From positions 1-42,599 of the forward strand of contig CAIZLD010000024.1 of the NCBI GenBank assembly GCA_903933715.1: a stretch of 42,599 nucleotides of DNA. The letters are read 5' to 3'. A program made the translations under genes and the position numbers. The notes beneath the pieces were generated by a model, which was given only the letters and a program-made list of their open reading frames with translations, was not told where the DNA came from and searched no databases. Below, piece after piece: positions 1 to 9,242 of the stretch. The DNA comes from an uncultured Spartobacteria bacterium. Its GTDB lineage: Bacteria > Verrucomicrobiota > Verrucomicrobiia > Chthoniobacterales > Chthoniobacteraceae. Numbering within the stretch: the stretch's first letter is position 1; each line of letters starts with the position of its first letter.

Positions 1-60
1 CCAGTAAAACACACCCCGCAGACTCTCATTCAATTCTGTCCAGTACCAGGGGCCCGATCA

Positions 61-284
61 GTTTGAAGCCCATAGCCGGTGGTTGAGCGAAGCGACACCA
101 CCGGTTCAATGCAAAACCGCGCCTCACCCCAAAGGGGTGGCAGAGCCATCGCCTCGTTTTCTGCCACCCCTTTGGGGTGAATTCTTTCCAACACCTCATC
201 CGGTGGTGTCGCTTCGCTCAACCACCGGCTATTCGCTGGCAACCCTCCGGGTTGTGGCGGCTTTTGAATGTCGATTCAGCCTAG
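61..284. repeat. Family 1 palindromic element, copy A
   Basis: This is a set of nested inverted repeats filling the stretch before hflX. An outer arm around 73-104 (GGTTGAGCGAAGCGACACC) is answered by its complement around 200-228. A perfect inner stem of 21 nt (124-144 with 160-180) closes a 15-nt loop at 145-159. The right end is GAATGTCGATTCAGCCTAG at 266-284; the matching left terminus is degenerate. The element lies 14 bp beyond the hflX stop codon, so it falls in the hflX 3' region. Related copies lie at 12581-12841, 31482-31673, 34426-34691 and 39564-39780. Open frames cross it on both strands, but only because the palindrome lacks stops. Bases 1-60 hold nothing I recognise. Confidence 0.85.
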
Positions 285-298
285 TCTAAAATTTTAGG

Positions 299-1561
299 TC
301 ACTTCGCAACCGCCGGTTCCACCACGTAGGGACTCAGGCTTTCCATCGCCCGCTTGGGCACGGTGGCGATGACGTGGGCGATCTCTTCCTCGTACTCGAG
401 ACTCGCGATGGTGCCGTCCCGGTGCAGCCGCGCGAGCAGGTCGGCCCGGTCCGGCGGCAGGCGCAATTCCAGCGTCAGCGTGCCGTTGCTCACAAAATCT
501 GAAATCCGGTCCACCAACTCCTCCATCCCGTGCCCGCTCTGCACCGAGATGAATGCGGCGTGTGGAAACCGATGTCGCAACCCGGCCAGCACCGCCGGAT
601 CGCTGACTTTGTCGGTCTTGTTGAACACCACCAGCATCTGCTTGGTGTCGGCCCCGAGATCGCCCAAGACGCTCATCGTCGTCTCGTAAAACTCCATCAC
701 GCGCGGCTGGGAAGCGTCCAGAACGTGAATGAGAAAATCGGAGAGCGCGGCTTCCTCCAGCGTGGCATTGAACGATTCCACCAACTCGTGCGGCAGTCGG
801 CGCACGAAACCGACCGTGTCGGTCAGCAAAAGCGGTTGTTTGTTGGGCAGCGCGATTTTGCGGGTCGTGGTATCGAGCGTGGCAAAAAGTTTGTCTTCCA
901 CAAACACGTCCGCACCGGTCAAGCGCCGCAGGAGAGACGATTTGCCGACGTTGGTGTAGCCGACAATCGCGGCGTTGGGCACCGGGGCGCGCTTGCGGTC
1001 TTTGCGCTGGGTGGCGCGGGCGCGGCGGACTTCGGCCAACTCCCGCTTGAGGCGGTCGATCTGGCCGCGAATCCTGCGTTTATCCTGTTCGAGCTGGCTT
1101 TCGCCTTCCCCCTTTGCGCCGATGCCGCCCCCCTGTTGGCCCAAGTGCGCCCAGGCGCGGGTGAGCCGGGGGAGCGAGTATTCCATGCGGGCGACATCCA
1201 CCTGGATGCGGGCTTCCCGGGTCTTGGCGCGCTGCCCGAAAATATCCAGGATGATCTCCTCCCGGTCGGCGACGGTGACGCCGGTCAGCTCCTCGAAATT
1301 GCGCTGTTGGGCGGGGGTCAAATCGTTGTCGAAGATGAGCACGTCGCACCCGTTTTCCTTGATGAAGGCGGCCAGTTCCTCGGCCTTGCCCGAACCGATC
1401 AAATATTTCGCGTGCTGCTCGCGATGATAAATGAGCCGCCGCTCCACGACGGGAATGCCCAGCGTGTTAACCAACTCCTCAAGCTCTTCCAGGAGGCTTT
1501 GCGCCTCCTCTTTGTCGTTGGAGTCCACGTAAGCGCCGACCAGCAGCGCCCGGCTCGCCAT
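299..1561 (-). CDS. hflX: GTPase HflX (ribosome-associated)
   Basis: HflX is a GTPase that binds the 50S subunit and splits stalled or heat-damaged 70S ribosomes. The protein shows the HflX N-terminal domain with the glycine-rich LGQQGGGIGAKGEGESQLE segment and a coiled linker, then a G domain with G1 GYTNVGKSS (about residue 201), G3 DTVGF (about 248) and G4 NKTD (about 314), and a short C-terminal domain. The 420-residue length is normal. I prefer the ATG at 1561 because GAGGGA lies just upstream; an in-frame ATG at 1588 would add nine residues and has no such site. The gene is transcribed away from the ABC ATPase gene at 1672. Its 3' end runs into repeat copy A. The identification is firm; the start is less so. 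Confidence 0.95.
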   Translation of the reverse strand: MASRALLVGAYVDSNDKEEAQSLLEELEELVNTLGIPVVERRLIYHREQHAKYLIGSGKAEELAAFIKENGCDVLIFDNDLTPAQQRNFEELTGVTVADREEIILDIFGQRAKTREARIQVDVARMEYSLPRLTRAWAHLGQQGGGIGAKGEGESQLEQDKRRIRGQIDRLKRELAEVRRARATQRKDRKRAPVPNAAIVGYTNVGKSSLLRRLTGADVFVEDKLFATLDTTTRKIALPNKQPLLLTDTVGFVRRLPHELVESFNATLEEAALSDFLIHVLDASQPRVMEFYETTMSVLGDLGADTKQMLVVFNKTDKVSDPAVLAGLRHRFPHAAFISVQSGHGMEELVDRISDFVSNGTLTLELRLPPDRADLLARLHRDGTIASLEYEEEIAHVIATVPKRAMESLSPYVVEPAVAK

Positions 1562-1671
1562 TTTATCCCTCGCGTTGATTTCAAACATTCGTCCGCATAC
1601 TATAGCAGAAGAACCGCCGTTCGGCTACTGTGGGGTTTGACACCGCCCCGTTTGCGTCCAAACTTCCCACC

Positions 1672-2511
1672 ATGAACCCGCCGCCGCTGCTCGAAGTCCG
1701 CAACTTGTCGATCCAGTTCCTCACCGAGGATGCGACCGTGGATGCCGTAAAGAATGCCTCGTTTACGCTCGAAACCGGGGAGACGCTCGCCGTGGTGGGC
1801 GAAAGCGGCAGCGGCAAAAGCGTCACCGCCCTGGCGCTCACCCGGCTTTTACCCGAGCCGCCCGCCTTTTACAAAACCGGGGAGATTCTTTTGGACGGAC
1901 AAGACGTTCTCAAAATGGCGCCCGGCCCGTTGCGGGAGATTCGCGGAAAACGGATCGCCTACATTTTTCAAGAGCCGTCCACGTCATTAAACCCGGTTTT
2001 TACGATCCGCTATCAAATTGCCGAGGCGATCCGGCTGCATCGGCCCGAAGTGACCGATCTCGATGCCGAGGTGGCCAAATGGCTCGACGCGGTGGGGATT
2101 GTCAACCCGGAGAAACGGATGTGGGACTATCCCCACCAGCTCAGCGGCGGCATGCAGCAGCGGGCGATGATCGCGATGGCGCTCTCGTGCCAACCGGACA
2201 TTCTCGTCGCTGACGAGCCGACCACCGCGCTCGACGTCACCATCCAGGCGCAAATTCTGGACCTGCTGCGGGAGCTTAAAAAAGAGCTCAAGATGAGCAT
2301 TCTGCTCATCACGCACAACTTCGGCATCATCGGCGGCATTGCCGACCGGGTGGCGGTGATGTTCCGGGGGGAAATCGTGGAATACGGCACGGCAGAGCAA
2401 GTTCTTCATGCGCCCAAGCATCCGTACACAAAGGCGCTCATTGATTGCATCCCGAAGCTCGGCCAAAATCACCGCAGGCTTACCACGATCAATCACGAAG
2501 AGTTGGGGTAG
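1672..2511 (+). CDS. Peptide/nickel-type ABC transporter ATP-binding protein (OppD/DppD-like)
   Basis: This is a cytoplasmic ATPase subunit that would drive import of peptides or a related solute through a permease pair. Residues count from the ATG at 1672: Walker A GESGSGKS 43-50, Q-loop [10 protein letters not shown] near 100, signature LSGGMQQR 157-164, Walker B ILVADEP 177-183 and H-loop histidine 215. The start of the oligopeptide-specific tail ([11 protein letters not shown]) is present, but at 279 residues the protein is some 40-50 shorter than most OppD/DppD proteins, so the tail is reduced. A GTG at 1630 would lengthen it by 14 unconvincing residues. No permease, binding protein or second ATPase gene lies nearby, so partners must be encoded elsewhere. 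The substrate cannot be told. Confidence 0.88.
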   Translation: MNPPPLLEVRNLSIQFLTEDATVDAVKNASFTLETGETLAVVGESGSGKSVTALALTRLLPEPPAFYKTGEILLDGQDVLKMAPGPLREIRGKRIAYIFQEPSTSLNPVFTIRYQIAEAIRLHRPEVTDLDAEVAKWLDAVGIVNPEKRMWDYPHQLSGGMQQRAMIAMALSCQPDILVADEPTTALDVTIQAQILDLLRELKKELKMSILLITHNFGIIGGIADRVAVMFRGEIVEYGTAEQVLHAPKHPYTKALIDCIPKLGQNHRRLTTINHEELG

Positions 2512-2597
2512 CCCGACTGAAGAACGAGCATCAGATGCACGGGGGAGTTCGCCTCATTCAAACCCGGCTCCAAGCCCCGCTTTGCAAAAAGCGGGGG

Positions 2598-2681
2598 TGG
2601 TGCTCACGAGAGGAGTCGAACCTCCACGGGTTTCCCCATACGGTCCTGAGCCGTACGCGTCTGCCATTCCGCCACGTGAGC
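2598..2681 (-). tRNA. tRNA-Leu (anticodon CAG)
   Basis: Read on the minus strand, GCTCACG at the 5' end pairs with CGTGAGC at the 3' end, followed by discriminator A and an encoded CCA (2598-2600). The anticodon arm is TACGG-CTCAGGA-CCGTA, giving anticodon CAG at 2646-2648. A long variable arm (GGGGAAACCC) makes it a class II tRNA, and the T arm GGAGG-TTCGACT-CCTC is intact. It reads CUG codons, which are frequent in this G+C-rich DNA. It lies convergent to the ABC ATPase gene. Confidence 0.96.
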
Positions 2682-2783
2682 GTTATCCCCGAATCTCACC
2701 CGCAAGGGTGGGAGTGGGCGAATGTGCCCGGTTTCAAAACGAATTGCAACCGGCAATTTTTCAGCGATACGGCTTTCGGGAAA

Positions 2784-3443
2784 TTAGCTTGCCCGAAGAT
2801 GTTCTTTAAACCAACGGCCCGCCTCGTGGGCTACAGCTTCAAGCGCGCCGGGCTCTTCGAAAAGATGGGTGGCGTCCGGGATGAGATGCAGCTCGGCCGG
2901 GGCGCTCATCCGGCCCATGGCAAGCCGGTTCAGGTCGATCACCACGCTATCGAGTTCCCCCACCAGTAAGAGCGTCGGGCTTTTTACCTTGGGCAACCAG
3001 GCCGAAGCCAGGTCGGGGCGTCCCCCGCGCGAAACGACGGCGCCAATTTCGTCCCCCAGTTTGGCCGCCGCCATCAACGCCGCGCCGCCGCCGGTGCTGG
3101 AGCCGAAATAGCCGATTTTCAACCCGCTCGCGGCGTCCACGGTCTGAACCCAGCGGGTCGCCGTGACCAGCCGCTCGGCCAACAGGACGATGTCAAAGCG
3201 CAAATGCCGCGTAAACGAATCAATGACCTCCTCCTCGCGCGTCAGGAGGTCGAAGAGCAGCGTCCCCAAACCCGCTTCATGCAAAACCCGGGCCACGTAT
3301 TGATTGCGCGGGCTCAGGCGGCTGCTGCCGCTGCCATGCGCAAAAAGCACCATCCCCGTCGCGTTCTGCGGGATTTGCAGTTCCCCGTCGAGCGTTGCAT
3401 CGCCTACCGGGATGACGACTTCGTTCTCAAATTGGACTGCCAT
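2784..3443 (-). CDS. Alpha/beta hydrolase, dienelactone-hydrolase-like
   Basis: This is a compact cytoplasmic alpha/beta hydrolase of 219 residues whose substrate is unknown. An oxyanion-type motif AHGSGSSR sits at 35-42, the nucleophile elbow GSSTG at 114-118 (Ser116), the acid in GELD (Asp165) and the histidine in DATHLF (His193), in the order expected of the fold. This HGSGSSR-type family is found alone or fused to phosphoribosyltransferases; no fusion exists here. A textbook AGGAGG at 3451-3456 sets the ATG at 3443, the clearest ribosome binding site in the window. There is no signal peptide. The gene lies 78 bp downstream of spmAB on the same strand and may be co-transcribed with it. Confidence 0.85.
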   Translation of the reverse strand: MAVQFENEVVIPVGDATLDGELQIPQNATGMVLFAHGSGSSRLSPRNQYVARVLHEAGLGTLLFDLLTREEEVIDSFTRHLRFDIVLLAERLVTATRWVQTVDAASGLKIGYFGSSTGGGAALMAAAKLGDEIGAVVSRGGRPDLASAWLPKVKSPTLLLVGELDSVVIDLNRLAMGRMSAPAELHLIPDATHLFEEPGALEAVAHEAGRWFKEHLRAS

Positions 3444-3491
3444 TGTTTTACCTCCTCTTTGAGCAAAACATCGCTCAAAACGGGCAAATGT

Positions 3492-3524
3492 CCAGGGAGT
3501 GTCGTCACGAGAGTCCCTGGCCTA
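3492..3524 (-). repeat. Palindrome starting at the spmAB stop codon
   Basis: CCAGGGA at 3492-3498 pairs with TCCCTGG at 3514-3520, with a second small palindrome TCGTCACGA inside. On the minus strand the spmAB stop TAG (3524-3522) is followed by one G and then the hairpin, giving TAGGCCAGGGA. No T-run follows, so it does not look like an ordinary intrinsic terminator. Confidence 0.7.
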
Positions 3525-4862
3525 CGCAAACATCATCCGGCAGATGAGGATGGAAGCAATGACGCCGGTCAGATCAGCCATCAACCCGGCCGGGACCGCG
3601 TGCCGGGTCCGCCGGATACTCACCGAACCGAAGTAGACCGCAATTACATAAAAGGTCGTCTCGGTGCTCCCAAAAATCGTCCCGGCCATGAGGCTGTTCA
3701 GGCTATCGGGGCCGAACGTGCGGACGATGTCGGTGAAAATGCCGGTCGTTGCGCCGCCGCTTAACGGCCGCACGAGCACCAGCGGGAGCAAATCCACCGG
3801 GAACCCGATCGGCTGGAGCACCGGCCCGAGCAGCTTGGAAAGCAGGTCGATCCCGCCCGCCTTCCGGAACATCCCGACCGCAACCAAAATCGCCACCAAA
3901 AACGGAATAATCCGCGTGGCCACGGCAAAACCTTCCTTCGCCCCCTCGACGAATTCTTCATACACTTTGACGCCGCGCAGCCAGGCGTAGAGCGGGAAAA
4001 AGGTCAGCATCAACGGCACCGCCAGCATCGCAAAAACACTCACCAAACGCGCCCCGGGCGAGAGCCGCATTAAATCGGCACTCAGAGGGGCAAAGGGGGC
4101 TCCGGGGAGCAGCGCATTGGCTTGATCCGGGAACGCGAGGACAAAGTAGAGCGCCAGCATCCCCAAGCCGTAGAGCGCCAGCAGGAGTTTCCCCTTTCCG
4201 GTCAACGGAGCCCGTTCCGGCTCTTCGGCGAGCGGCTCGGCGGAAGCGGCAGCGGTCGGCTCCGAAACCGGCGGGAGCGCATAACGCGGCAGCCTTTCGA
4301 GCAGCTTGACGGTCACAAGCCCCGCAGTAAACGCACACACCGTCGCCATGAACGCGCTGGCGATGATGGCGGTCGGGTTCCTGGACCCGGCCACCGCGAG
4401 GATGCCGACGGCGGTGGTCGGGATCAACTGGATCGACGCCGTGTTGATCGCCAAAAAGGTGCACATGGCGTTGCTGGCGATGCCGGGGCGCGGATTGAGC
4501 CCCTCAAGGTAACGCATTGCCTTGAGGCCCAGCGGCGTTGCGGCGTTCCCGAGGCCCAGCATATTGGCGGCCATGTTCATCGCCATCGCCCCGAGCGCCG
4601 GGTGATCCGCCGGAACGTCCGAGAAGAGCCGCCGCGTCAAAGGCCGCAACGCTTTGGCTAAAAGCCCGACCAGCCCGGCCAGTTCCGCCAGCCGCATCAC
4701 CCCCAGCCAAAGAGCGAACATCCCGGCCAGCGGCAGGGCGATGTTCATCACCGCTCCTTGCGCCGCTTCAAAAGCGCCGCCGGTCACGGCATTGAGCTTG
4801 CCGGAAAAGCCGCCAATAAACACGGAGAGGAGGATGAGCCAGAGCCAAATGGGGTTAAGCAC
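3522..4862 (-). CDS. Fused SpmA-SpmB nucleoside-recognition membrane protein
   Basis: This inner-membrane protein joins two domains that Bacillus encodes separately as spore maturation proteins SpmA and SpmB. The first half (about residues 1-210) has the SpmA hallmark run AMNMAANMLGLGNAATPLG and NAMCTFLAINTASIQLIPTT; the second half (about 260-446) has RPLSGGATTGIFTDI and GTIFGSTETTFYVIAVYFG of SpmB. Both carry the Gate/nucleoside-recognition pattern with several membrane segments each, joined by a hydrophilic linker rich in Ala, Pro and Glu. I chose GTG at 4862, directly before NPIWLWL where SpmA proteins begin; the frame is open back to 5060, but that part overlies a repeat. Function in non-sporulating bacteria is not settled. 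The gene is divergent from gcvP. Confidence 0.85.
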   Translation of the reverse strand: MLNPIWLWLILLSVFIGGFSGKLNAVTGGAFEAAQGAVMNIALPLAGMFALWLGVMRLAELAGLVGLLAKALRPLTRRLFSDVPADHPALGAMAMNMAANMLGLGNAATPLGLKAMRYLEGLNPRPGIASNAMCTFLAINTASIQLIPTTAVGILAVAGSRNPTAIIASAFMATVCAFTAGLVTVKLLERLPRYALPPVSEPTAAASAEPLAEEPERAPLTGKGKLLLALYGLGMLALYFVLAFPDQANALLPGAPFAPLSADLMRLSPGARLVSVFAMLAVPLMLTFFPLYAWLRGVKVYEEFVEGAKEGFAVATRIIPFLVAILVAVGMFRKAGGIDLLSKLLGPVLQPIGFPVDLLPLVLVRPLSGGATTGIFTDIVRTFGPDSLNSLMAGTIFGSTETTFYVIAVYFGSVSIRRTRHAVPAGLMADLTGVIASILICRMMFA

Positions 4863-4939
4863 ACGGCAATTATCGCCGCCCCGCGCCCGTTCGCCAAGCA
4901 GGAGTTTTCCGGTAAATTGTGTAAGGAGACGCAAAAGCC

Positions 4940-5067
4940 ACAACGATTTTAAAAAGAGAAGCCCGGAAAAAGAGGGGTGGAGAGTTTTTGGAAGGCTCAA
5001 GGGGGCGATCCATCCCTCTCCCTTTTCCTGGATTCCTGGTTTCTTAAAATTCGTGAACACGTCCTAG
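4940..5067. repeat. Family 3 palindromic element, divergent spmAB/gcvP region
   Basis: The right arm at 5021-5067 reads CCTGGATTCCTGGTTTC and then AATTCGTGAACACGTCCTAG. It matches the right arm of the complete copy at 8002-8168. The left arm (about 4943-4975) is degenerate. The element fills most of the gap between spmAB and gcvP and explains the spurious upstream extension of the spmAB frame. A short GGGG-ATT-CCCC hairpin follows at about 5082-5093. I see no glycine riboswitch before gcvP. Confidence 0.6.
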
Positions 5068-5136
5068 TTTACAGCATCCTGGGGGATTCCCCGATTTTGA
5101 TTTGATTTGAAACCCTTAACCTTTAACCATTAGGGA

Positions 5137-8004
5137 ATGTCCGCCAGCTCCAATCCGTCCCTTTCTGATTTTCTGCCCACCGACACGTTTGCGCGCCGGC
5201 ATCTTGGCTCCGACGCTTCAAAAACGGCGGAAATGCTGGCCTCCCTTGGCTTCGATTCGCTGGACGCTTTGACCGAAGCCGCCGTTCCCGCAGCGATCCG
5301 CCTCCCGGCTCCTCTCGATCTCCCCGCGCCGCAGGGAGAAAGCGCGACGGTGGAGGAATTGCGCGCTCTCGCGACGAAAAATTACCTGTTCCGCTCCCAT
5401 ATCGGCATGGGTTATTACGATTGCATCACTCCCCCGGTGATTTTGCGCAATATTTTAACCAACCCCGGGTGGTACACCGCTTACACTCCTTACCAATCCG
5501 AGGTCTCGCAAGGCCGCCTGGAAGCGCTCTTTAATTTCCAGACAATGGTGGTCGATCTGACCGGGATGGAGATCGCCAACGCCTCTCTTTTGGATGAGGG
5601 GACCGCCGCCGCCGAAGCGATGTGGATGTGCCGAACGCTTTGCAAAAACCCGCAGGCCCGGACGATTTTCGTCTCCAGCCAATGCCATCCCCAGACGATT
5701 GCGGTGGTCCAGACGCGGGCCGACGCTCACAATCTGCGAGTGATCGTGGGCGAGGAAAGCGAGTGCGATTTCAATGAGCAAATCTTTGCCGTGCTGCTGC
5801 AACTCCCCGGCACCGACGGGACGCTGGCCGATCCAAGCCCGTTCATCGAAAAAGCCCACCAAAACGGCGCGCTGGCGATTGTCGCCGCCGATTTGCTGGC
5901 GCTTACCTTGATCAAATCGCCCGGCGAAATGGGGGCGGACGTGGCCGTCGGAACCACCCAGCGGTTTGGGGTTCCAATGGGCTACGGCGGACCGCACGCC
6001 GCTTATTTTGCGACCCGGGACCGCTTCAAGCGTTCCATGCCGGGCCGCCTTGTGGGCGTTTCCCGCGATGCGGAAGGCAACCCGGCGATGCGCCTCGCCC
6101 TGGGAACCCGCGAACAGCACATCCGGCGCGAGAAAGCCACCAGCAATATCTGCACCGCACAGGTGCTTCTCGCCGTGATGGCTTCCATGTATGCCGTTTA
6201 TCACGGGCCGGAGGGGTTGAAACGGATCGCCCGCCGGGTTCATCTTTTTGCCTGCGCCCTGGCAGGAGGCTTGCGGCAGCTTGGCTGGCAAGTCCAGGAT
6301 GCGCCGTTCTTTGACACCGTCCGCGTCGATCTGGGGGAGACCCACGCCTCGGAGATCATTGAACTGGCGCAAGCCCGCCAAATCAACCTGCGCGTCCTTG
6401 ACGATCACACGATCACCATTTCGCTCGATGAGACGACCGACCGCCTCGACGATCTCTTCGCCGTTTTTCACGGGGGCAATCCGCCCGCCTTTGATCTGGC
6501 GGAGCTGGCCGCGCAAACGGGCGTCGAATTCCCGGAAGAACTCCGGCGCACCAGCCCGTTTCTGCAAGCGTCGGTGTTCAACGAATACCATACCGAGACG
6601 GAAATGCTCCGCTATATCCGGGGCTTGGAATCGAAAGACCTGTCGCTGACGACCTCGATGATTTCCTTGGGCTCGTGCACGATGAAGCTCAACGCCACGA
6701 GCGAGATGCTCGCGTTAACGTGGCCGCTCTTTTCCAAACTCCACCCGTTCGCCCCGCTCGAACAGGCGCAAGGTTATATCGAGCTTTTCGACCAGCTCGA
6801 AAGCTGGCTCGCCAAGATCACCGGGTTCGCCGCCGTCTCCCTCCAGCCCAATGCCGGAGCGGCCGGGGAATATGCGGGGCTTATGGCGATCCGGAGTTAT
6901 CATTCCAGCCGGGGCGAATCGGAACGCACGGTCTGTCTCATCCCTCAATCGGCCCACGGCACCAATCCGGCCAGCGCTGCAATGGCCGGGCTCCAAGTCG
7001 TCCCGGTTCACTGCACCGACGAAGGCGATATCGATATGGACGACCTGCGGGCCAAGACGCAGGAGCATCAAGCCGATCTCGCCGCCCTGATGGTCACTTA
7101 CCCGAGTACGCATGGGGTTTTTGAGGAGACGATCCGAGAGATTTGCGAAATCGTCCACGCCCACGGCGGACAAGTCTACATGGACGGCGCGAACATGAAC
7201 GCGCAGGTCGGCCTGACCAGCCCCGGCAGCATCGGCGCGGACGTTTGCCATCTCAATTTGCACAAAACCTTTGCCATCCCGCACGGCGGCGGCGGCCCCG
7301 GCGTCGGCCCGATTGCGGTGGCGGCGCACCTGGTCCCGTTTTTGCCGTCGCATCCGGTGGTCGCTCCCAACGCCTCGCAAGGCGGAGCGGTCGCCTCGGC
7401 TCCGTGGGGGAGCGCCTCGGTCCTCGTGATCCCGTGGGTTTACATCCGGATGCTTGGCGGCGAAGGGCTCAAGCAAGCGTCTCAATACGCCATCCTCAAC
7501 GCCAACTACATTGCACGGCGGCTCGACCGTTACTACCCCGTCCTCTTCAAAGGCGCAAACGGGCTGGTCGCCCACGAGTGCATCCTCGATTTGCACGAAT
7601 TGACCGCGCGGAGCGGCATCGACGTGGAGGACGTGGCCAAGCGGCTCAACGATTACGGCTTCCACGCCCCGACCATGTCGTGGCCGGTCCACGGCACGTT
7701 GATGGTGGAGCCGACCGAAAGCGAGCCGAAGGCGGAGCTGGACCGGTTCTGCGACGCAATGATTGCCATTTACGAGGAAATCGTCGCGGTGGAAACCGGC
7801 GCGCTGGACCGCAAAGACAACCCGCTCAAACGCGCTCCGCACACCGCGCAAGTGGTGGCCGCCGACACCTGGACGCGCCCCTACTCCCGCGAGCAAGCCG
7901 CCTTCCCTACCGCCTGGACGCGCCAGCACAAATTCTGGCCCGCCGTGAGCCGGGTGGACAACGTCTTCGGAGATCGCAATCTGGTTTGCACGCTGGGCTG
8001 TTAG
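5137..8004 (+). CDS. gcvP: Glycine dehydrogenase (decarboxylating), P-protein
   Basis: GcvP is the PLP-dependent P-protein of the glycine cleavage system: it decarboxylates glycine and passes the aminomethyl group to the lipoyl arm of H-protein. At 955 residues it is the one-chain form, with the N-terminal half ([33 protein letters not shown]) equal to GcvPA and the C-terminal half equal to GcvPB. The PLP lysine is Lys710 in [18 protein letters not shown] (codon 7264-7266). A GGGA lies close before the ATG. gcvT, gcvH and lpd are not in the window. Its stop codon TAG (8002-8004) is also the first three bases of the family 3 repeat that follows. The C-terminus CTLGC looks complete, so the reading frame was not shortened noticeably. 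Confidence 0.97.
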   Translation: MSASSNPSLSDFLPTDTFARRHLGSDASKTAEMLASLGFDSLDALTEAAVPAAIRLPAPLDLPAPQGESATVEELRALATKNYLFRSHIGMGYYDCITPPVILRNILTNPGWYTAYTPYQSEVSQGRLEALFNFQTMVVDLTGMEIANASLLDEGTAAAEAMWMCRTLCKNPQARTIFVSSQCHPQTIAVVQTRADAHNLRVIVGEESECDFNEQIFAVLLQLPGTDGTLADPSPFIEKAHQNGALAIVAADLLALTLIKSPGEMGADVAVGTTQRFGVPMGYGGPHAAYFATRDRFKRSMPGRLVGVSRDAEGNPAMRLALGTREQHIRREKATSNICTAQVLLAVMASMYAVYHGPEGLKRIARRVHLFACALAGGLRQLGWQVQDAPFFDTVRVDLGETHASEIIELAQARQINLRVLDDHTITISLDETTDRLDDLFAVFHGGNPPAFDLAELAAQTGVEFPEELRRTSPFLQASVFNEYHTETEMLRYIRGLESKDLSLTTSMISLGSCTMKLNATSEMLALTWPLFSKLHPFAPLEQAQGYIELFDQLESWLAKITGFAAVSLQPNAGAAGEYAGLMAIRSYHSSRGESERTVCLIPQSAHGTNPASAAMAGLQVVPVHCTDEGDIDMDDLRAKTQEHQADLAALMVTYPSTHGVFEETIREICEIVHAHGGQVYMDGANMNAQVGLTSPGSIGADVCHLNLHKTFAIPHGGGGPGVGPIAVAAHLVPFLPSHPVVAPNASQGGAVASAPWGSASVLVIPWVYIRMLGGEGLKQASQYAILNANYIARRLDRYYPVLFKGANGLVAHECILDLHELTARSGIDVEDVAKRLNDYGFHAPTMSWPVHGTLMVEPTESEPKAELDRFCDAMIAIYEEIVAVETGALDRKDNPLKRAPHTAQVVAADTWTRPYSREQAAFPTAWTRQHKFWPAVSRVDNVFGDRNLVCTLGC

Positions 8005-8168
8005 GACGTGTTGACGAATTTTTGAATTAAGAAGCCAGGAATCCAGGAAAAGGCAGAAGAGGAATCTGAGGGATCGTCATCAAGCGTTCCAAAACAAAAC
8101 CTCCATCACTTTTTTCCTGGCTTCCTGGTTTCCTAATTCACTTTTTTTAATTCGTGAACACGGCCTAG
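8002..8168. repeat. Family 3 palindromic element, complete copy
   Basis: This 167-bp inverted repeat has left end TAGGACGTGTTGACGAATT (8002-8020) and right end AATTCGTGAACACGGCCTAG (8149-8168). The arms continue inward as AAGCCAGGAATCCAGGAAAA and its near complement. The left end includes the gcvP stop codon; the right end CTAG (8165-8168) abuts a different repeat. Other copies or arms are at 4940-5067, 16817-16833 and 34710-34761. It resembles a MITE: terminal inverted repeats, no coding capacity, and ends at YTAG. Confidence 0.75.
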
Positions 8169-8227
8169 TGGGCTGTCACACGTTACGCGATGGGTAAAGA
8201 CATAAGCCCAGCCTCGTTCCCAATCTC
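8165..8227. repeat. Family 4 repeat end, GGCTGTCACACGTTACGCGA type, copy 1
   Basis: It starts at the CTAG that closes the family 3 element, and GGCTGTCACACGTTACGCGA begins at 8171. About 55 bp, running into CCTCGTTCCCAATCTC, are nearly identical to 42406-42461 near the other end of the window. It leads straight into the hairpin at 8215-8239. Confidence 0.7.
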
Positions 8228-8380
8228 CGATTGGGAACGCAAATGTCCGCGAAACTCTGTTTCGGCAATCGTGGATTGGTAAAAAATCGAAGGTGATCCA
8301 GAAGGCTTGATCTGTAAACTCGCGGTTTTCGAATCGGAGATTCACAGACAGGGGCGTTCCCAATCAGGAGATTGGGAACG
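8215..8380. repeat. Inverted pair of CGTTCCCAATC hairpins
   Basis: Two near-identical hairpins, CGTTCCCAATC-TCC-GATTGGGAACG (8215-8239) and CGTTCCCAATC-AGGA-GATTGGGAACG (8355-8380), bracket 115 bp of unrecognised sequence. Their flanking bases (CTC before the first, GAG after the second) show they lie head to head. This is the organisation of REP/BIME modules, which RAYT-type transposases mobilise. The open frame seen across it on the minus strand is not a convincing gene. Confidence 0.65.
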
Positions 8381-8395
8381 AGAGCAAATCAGCAT

Positions 8396-8426
8396 AAATC
8401 TGCGTTCATCTGCGCAATCTGCGGAT
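8396..8426. repeat. 31-bp ATCTGCG repeat, copy 1
   Basis: A 31-bp stretch containing TTCATCTGCGCAATCTGCGG is identical to 16778-16808, where it forms one arm of a hairpin. Here only the one arm is present. The remaining bases to the tsf terminator (8427-8486) hold nothing I recognise. Confidence 0.75.
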
Positions 8427-8486
8427 TCTCTTCTTCTAAAAAAAACCGAGATACAGGCCTGATTGGCCGACTTTTCGAGAAGACAC

Positions 8487-8518
8487 AAAAAAGCCGCGGA
8501 TTGCTCCGCGGCTTTTTT
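8487..8518 (-). terminator. Rho-independent terminator of rpsB-tsf
   Basis: AAGCCGCGGA and its perfect complement flank a four-base loop (8491-8513). On the minus strand a run of six T follows, 28 bp beyond the tsf stop. It is the strongest intrinsic terminator in the window. Confidence 0.92.
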
Positions 8519-8546
8519 AAATACAGGTTCGAATGGAAAACCCCGC

Positions 8547-9164
8547 TTATTCGGCGGCCTTCTCGCCTTCGATCGCTTCGCCCACCATGTAGCGGGTGAA
8601 ACGGCGGATCACCATGTTCTCCCCCAGTTCCGCGATCTTGCTCTTGAGCAACTCTTCAACGGTCTGGTCGGGGTTCTTGATGAACGGCTGATCGAGCAAG
8701 CAGATGCTGGCGCAAAACTTGTCGAGTTTGCCTTCGACGATTTTCTCAACGATGTTGGCGGGCTTGCCTTTGACTTGGTCAGCGGCGATTTCGCGTTCGC
8801 GGGCGATCAACGATTGCGGCACCTGGTCGCGGGAAACACAGACCGGGCTGGACGCGGCGATATGCAGCGTGATGTCTTTGACGAATTCGCGGAACGCTTC
8901 ATTCTTGGCGACAAAGTCAGTTTCGCAGTTGATTTCCACCAAAACGCCCACTTTGCCTTGCATGTGGATGTAGGAGGCGATGACGCCTTCCTTGGTGGCG
9001 CGGTTTGATTTGGAACCGGCTTTGAGGATGCCTTTTTTGCGCAGGAGATCCTCGGCTTTTTCGAGGTCGCCGCCGACTTCGGCCAGGGCGCGTTTGCAGT
9101 CCATCATGCCCGCGTTGGTCTTGTCGCGCAGGGTCTTGACGAGTTGAGGATTGATTTCGCTCAT
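8547..9164 (-). CDS. tsf: Elongation factor Ts
   Basis: EF-Ts recycles EF-Tu by catalysing GDP release during translation. The N-terminal UBA-like domain carries VKTLRDKTNAGMMDCKRAL, followed by the core signature INCETDFVAKNEAF (about residues 78-91) that inserts beside the EF-Tu nucleotide site. At 205 residues it is a short-form EF-Ts, closer to the Thermus protein than to the 283-residue E. coli one; the second core subdomain is reduced. It follows rpsB by 78 bp in the usual rpsB-tsf order, and the strong terminator at 8487-8518 ends the unit. No good Shine-Dalgarno sequence precedes the ATG at 9164. The C-terminal end is rich in Glu and Ala. Confidence 0.97.
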   Translation of the reverse strand: MSEINPQLVKTLRDKTNAGMMDCKRALAEVGGDLEKAEDLLRKKGILKAGSKSNRATKEGVIASYIHMQGKVGVLVEINCETDFVAKNEAFREFVKDITLHIAASSPVCVSRDQVPQSLIAREREIAADQVKGKPANIVEKIVEGKLDKFCASICLLDQPFIKNPDQTVEELLKSKIAELGENMVIRRFTRYMVGEAIEGEKAAE

Positions 9165-9242
9165 AAAAAACAGGTTGGTTGAAATGGGCGCAGCCGAAGG
9201 AAATGCTTCGGCCGCGCGAGATGGATTAATGAAGAAGCGGCG

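Noticed and set aside
30-289. Open frames on both strands across repeat copy A (also 12570-12800 and 34488-34691)
   Set aside because: They arise because the palindrome contains no stop codons; the frame shifts between copies and no start signal or protein family fits.
2512-2597. Second tRNA or an attachment site beside tRNA-Leu
   Set aside because: No second cloverleaf and no integrase gene or duplicated tRNA end are visible, so there is no sign of an integrated element.
5068-5136. Glycine riboswitch upstream of gcvP
   Set aside because: Only about 70 bp separate the repeat from the ATG, and no glycine aptamer core is present.
8133-8363. 76-codon minus-strand frame between gcvP and tsf
   Set aside because: It runs through three repeat elements; ends and composition follow the repeats.
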